Assembly: GCA_963929865.1 (NCBI GenBank)
Contig: CAWVKK010000029.1
Coordinates: 1 to 24,773, forward strand
Direction: 5' to 3'
Origin: JAGZHZ01 sp963929865
GTDB lineage: Bacteria > Bacillota > Clostridia > Lachnospirales > Lachnospiraceae
DNA: 24,773 bases
In this document: one piece after another, positions 22,011-24,773 of the stretch
How the letters are laid out: each line of letters starts with the position of its first letter
Numbering within the stretch: the first letter of the stretch is position 1
Program-made: the position numbers and the translations under genes
Notes under the pieces: model-generated
What the model saw: the letters and a program-made list of their open reading frames with translations, nothing else
Told to the model about the DNA's origin: nothing
Database searches by the model: none

Positions 22011-23900
22011 ATGAGATTCGTAGAAGAATTTGTAGACGTCGTTGTTGTGGGAGCAGGTCATGCAGGATGTGAAGCGGCCTTGGCGAGCGCACGGCTGGGG
22101 ATGGAGACGGTGATCTTTACAGTCAGTGTGGAGAGTATTGCGCTGATGCCGTGCAATCCGAATATCGGAGGAAGCTCGAAAGGTCATCTGGTCAGAGAAA
22201 TCGATGCGCTCGGAGGAGAGATGGGCAGGAACATCGACAAAACGTTTATCCAGTCAAAAATGCTGAATCAATCGAAAGGACCGGCAGTGCATTCGCTGAG
22301 AGCCCAGGCAGACAAGGCGGAATACAGCAGAAGCATGAGAAGGGTTTTGGAAAATACAGACCATTTGTCGATTAAGCAGGCGGAAGTCAATGAAATTATA
22401 ACAGAAGACGGGAAGATTACAGGAGTAAGGACAAATTCGGGCGCTGTCTATCACTGCAAGGCATGTATTCTCTGCACAGGGACATACTTAAATGCACGCT
22501 GTATACACGGAGACGTCAGTGTGTATACAGGACCTAACGGGCTTCAGGCAGCCAACCATCTGACGGATTCCCTGAAAGCGAACGGAGTTGAAATGTACCG
22601 CTTTAAGACAGGAACACCGGCCAGAATTGACAAGCGCTCCATTGATTTCTCCAAAATGGAAGAACAGTTCGGAGACGAAACGGTCACGCCCTTCTCTTTT
22701 ACGACGAACCCGGAGGATGTGCAGATCGAACAGGTTTCCTGCTGGCTGACGTACACGAATGAAAAAACGCATGAGATTATCCGCAGCAACCTGGACCGGT
22801 CTCCGCTCTATTCCGGAATGATAGAAGGAACGGGACCGAGATACTGTCCTTCGATTGAAGACAAGGTGGTAAAATTTGCAGATAAAAACAGACATCAGGT
22901 GTTTATCGAGCCGGAAGGACTATACACGAATGAGATGTACGTAGGCGGAATGTCAAGCTCTCTGCCGGAGGATGTGCAGTATGACATGTATCACACGGTT
23001 CCTGGGCTGGAACACGCTAAAATCGTAAGAAATGCGTATGCAATTGAATATGACTGCATAAATGCCAGACAATTAGACGCCACGTTAGAGTTTAAACAGA
23101 TCCGCGGTCTGTTCAGCGCAGGACAGTTTAACGGAAGCTCCGGGTATGAGGAGGCGGCGGCACAGGGATTGATTGCCGGCATCAACGCAGCGCGGAGCAT
23201 TCAGGGGAAAGAAAAAATGATTTTAGACCGTTCAGAAGCATACATCGGCGTGCTGATCGATGATCTGGTCACAAAGGAGAACAAAGAACCGTATAGAATG
23301 ATGACGTCTAGGGCAGAATATCGCCTGCTGCTCAGACAGGACAATGCCGATATCCGGCTGACAGAGAAAGGATACCATGCCGGGCTGATCAGCGAGGAGC
23401 GATACCAGAATCTTAAAGAAAAGATCAGACAGATCGAGGAAGAGACAAAAAGAGTAGAAAAGGCAACAGTAGGAACAGGGGAGGAGATACAGGGATTTTT
23501 AAGACGGCATAACAGCACTCCGCTGAAGTCAGGAACCACACTGGGAGAACTGATCCGCAGACCGGAGCTTTCCTATGAAATACTGTCTGAGATTGATGCA
23601 GACCGCCCGAAGCTGATGCGCGGAGTAGCCGAAGAAGTCAATATCAACATGAAATATGAAGGGTATATCAAGAGACAGCAAAAACAGGTTGAACAGTTTA
23701 AAAAACTGGAAGAAAAAAAGATTCCGAAAAATTTGAATTATGACGATGTGGGAAGCCTGAGAATCGAAGCAAGGCAGAAATTGAAGCTGTTTGAGCCGCT
23801 GTCCATCGGACAGGCGTCGAGAATCGCAGGCGTCTCTCCCGCCGATATCTCAGTGCTCCTCGTCTACCTGGAACAGCTGAGAAAAACACGGGAGATATAG
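22011..23900 (+). CDS. mnmG: tRNA uridine-5-carboxymethylaminomethyl modification enzyme MnmG
   Basis: MnmG (GidA) is the FAD-dependent partner of MnmE in forming the cmnm5 group on U34. The 629-residue protein begins with the dinucleotide-binding motif VVVGAGHAGCEAALASARLG (11-30), then NPNIGGSSKGHLVREIDALG, KGPAVHSLRAQADK, CTGTYLNA and RFKTGTPARIDK. GPRYCPSIEDKVVKF contains one of the catalytic cysteines, and SAGQFNGSSGYEEAAAQGL closes the FAD site. The C-terminal helical region that contacts MnmE (about 550-629) is present, so the protein is complete. AGGA lies 5 bases ahead of the ATG. The N-terminus MRFVEEF matches clostridial homologues. Confidence 0.98.
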   Translation: MRFVEEFVDVVVVGAGHAGCEAALASARLGMETVIFTVSVESIALMPCNPNIGGSSKGHLVREIDALGGEMGRNIDKTFIQSKMLNQSKGPAVHSLRAQADKAEYSRSMRRVLENTDHLSIKQAEVNEIITEDGKITGVRTNSGAVYHCKACILCTGTYLNARCIHGDVSVYTGPNGLQAANHLTDSLKANGVEMYRFKTGTPARIDKRSIDFSKMEEQFGDETVTPFSFTTNPEDVQIEQVSCWLTYTNEKTHEIIRSNLDRSPLYSGMIEGTGPRYCPSIEDKVVKFADKNRHQVFIEPEGLYTNEMYVGGMSSSLPEDVQYDMYHTVPGLEHAKIVRNAYAIEYDCINARQLDATLEFKQIRGLFSAGQFNGSSGYEEAAAQGLIAGINAARSIQGKEKMILDRSEAYIGVLIDDLVTKENKEPYRMMTSRAEYRLLLRQDNADIRLTEKGYHAGLISEERYQNLKEKIRQIEEETKRVEKATVGTGEEIQGFLRRHNSTPLKSGTTLGELIRRPELSYEILSEIDADRPKLMRGVAEEVNINMKYEGYIKRQQKQVEQFKKLEEKKIPKNLNYDDVGSLRIEARQKLKLFEPLSIGQASRIAGVSPADISVLLVYLEQLRKTREI

Positions 23901-23950
23901 ACGGACAGCAAAGACACTGAAGACAAAAAAATGCAGGAAAAGGAAAAAGT

Positions 23951-24667
23951 ATGAAAAGTGAAGCGTTAGAGAAGGGATGCCAGGCATTGGGGATCACCCT
24001 CTTGGAAAAACAAAAAAATCAGTTTATGAAATATTATGATCTGCTGATCGAGCGCAATAAAGTGATGAACTTGACAGGGATCACAGAATTTGACGAAGTG
24101 ATGCAGAAACATTTTTTGGACAGCTTAACCATTGTCAAAGCGATAAAAGACAGAAAAACAATAGATGTGCTGGACGTTGGAACAGGGGCAGGGTTTCCCG
24201 GAATTCCTTTGAAAATTGTATTTCCGGATTGGAATATCGTGCTGCTGGATTCTCTGAATAAGAGAATTAAATTTTTAGACGAAGTGATCGAAACGCTGGA
24301 GCTGGAAGGAATACAGACAATCCATGGAAGAGCGGAGGATTTTGCGAAAAAAGAAGAATACAGAGAACGATTTGATTTGGTAGTCTCAAGAGCAGTGGCC
24401 AATCTGGCGTCCCTGACGGAGTACTGTCTGCCGTATGTCAGAGAGGGAGGAGTTTTTTTGCCTTATAAATCGGCGCATATTGAGGAGGAATTAGAACAGT
24501 CCAAAAAGGCAGTTTCCATTTTAGGAGGCAGAATCAAAGAAGTGATATCGTTTAAGCTGCCAGGGACAGAGATAGACAGGACGCTTGTCAGGATCGAAAA
24601 GGTAAAAAAGACTCCGATGAAATATCCGAGAAAAGCGGGGATGCCGGTGAAAGAACCGTTAAAGTAA
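23951..24667 (+). CDS. rsmG: 16S rRNA (guanine(527)-N(7))-methyltransferase RsmG
   Basis: RsmG (GidB) methylates G527 of 16S rRNA with S-adenosylmethionine; in other bacteria its loss gives low-level streptomycin resistance. The 238-residue protein has NLTGI (40-44), HFLDSL (54-59), the SAM-binding DVGTGAGFPGIPL (75-87), DSLNKRIKFLDEV (100-112) and VVSRAVANL (about 144-152). AAGG lies upstream of the ATG at the right distance, and the gap to mnmG is 50 bp. It closes the mnmE-mnmG-rsmG block; partition genes usually follow. Confidence 0.97.
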   Translation: MKSEALEKGCQALGITLLEKQKNQFMKYYDLLIERNKVMNLTGITEFDEVMQKHFLDSLTIVKAIKDRKTIDVLDVGTGAGFPGIPLKIVFPDWNIVLLDSLNKRIKFLDEVIETLELEGIQTIHGRAEDFAKKEEYRERFDLVVSRAVANLASLTEYCLPYVREGGVFLPYKSAHIEEELEQSKKAVSILGGRIKEVISFKLPGTEIDRTLVRIEKVKKTPMKYPRKAGMPVKEPLK

Positions 24668-24758
24668 AAAAATATCTTGCCAGTCAGACATTGTGTGATG
24701 GGATGCAGGAGTCAGAAAAGCGTTTGAAAATAAGTTCTGCACAAGAGAATGCGCCGAA

Positions 24759-24773
24759 TGTTTCACGTGAAAC
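24759..24773. other. parS: parS-like partition site (15 of 16 bases inside the window)
   Basis: The last 15 bases are TGTTTCACGTGAAAC, matching the ParB-binding consensus TGTTNCACGTGAAACA except for the final base, which lies outside the window. The position, about 90 bp after rsmG and 8 kb from the origin, is where parS and the parAB (soj-spo0J) genes are found in Firmicutes. No other full copy was noticed in the window. Confidence 0.88.

Overview
This window is the replication origin region of a low-to-mid GC Clostridia chromosome, most likely a member of the Lachnospiraceae. The assignment rests on the gene order, on the style of the GyrA, YidC and Jag sequences, and on near-consensus Firmicute promoters and ribosome binding sites. 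No species is claimed. Every gene points away from the dnaA region. Genes left of about 16.7 kb are on the minus strand and genes right of it are on the plus strand, so transcription runs with the replication forks on both arms.

The origin is bipartite. One block of DnaA boxes lies between dnaA and dnaN (about 15,067-15,289). It ends on its dnaN side in a GC-rich spacer, five perfect TAG trinucleotides (DnaA-trio) and an AT-rich unwinding stretch. A second block lies between dnaA and rpmH (about 16,833-17,132). I count 20 perfect 9-mers (TTATCCACA or its complement) plus several one-mismatch copies. A parS-like palindrome sits at the extreme right edge, after rsmG.

Left arm (minus strand, reading away from the origin): dnaA, dnaN, the S4-domain gene yaaA/rlbA, recF, gyrB and gyrA. 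These are followed almost without a gap by murT-gatD (lipid II amidation), a large secreted subtilase with five FN3 domains and an LprI-like tail, the two subunits of a class I iron-sulfur fumarase, and a PlsC-type acyltransferase. Next come tRNA-Ser(GCT) with its own consensus promoter and, at the left edge, two tandem consensus promoters with A-rich upstream elements. These promoters probably drive an rRNA operon that starts just outside the window.

Right arm (plus strand): rpmH (too short for usual ORF cut-offs), rnpA, yidD, yidC, jag, a very strong hairpin terminator, mnmE, mnmG and rsmG. This is the classic block for ribosome and tRNA maturation and membrane protein insertion.

I found no insertion sequence, prophage, CRISPR array or obvious defence system. 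The most interesting points are the textbook-clear DnaA-trio origin with a 20-bp mirror-image box arrangement, the unusual domain build of the subtilase, YidC with Tyr where the groove arginine is expected, a natural Gly at the GyrA position 87 equivalent, and murT-gatD abutting gyrA.
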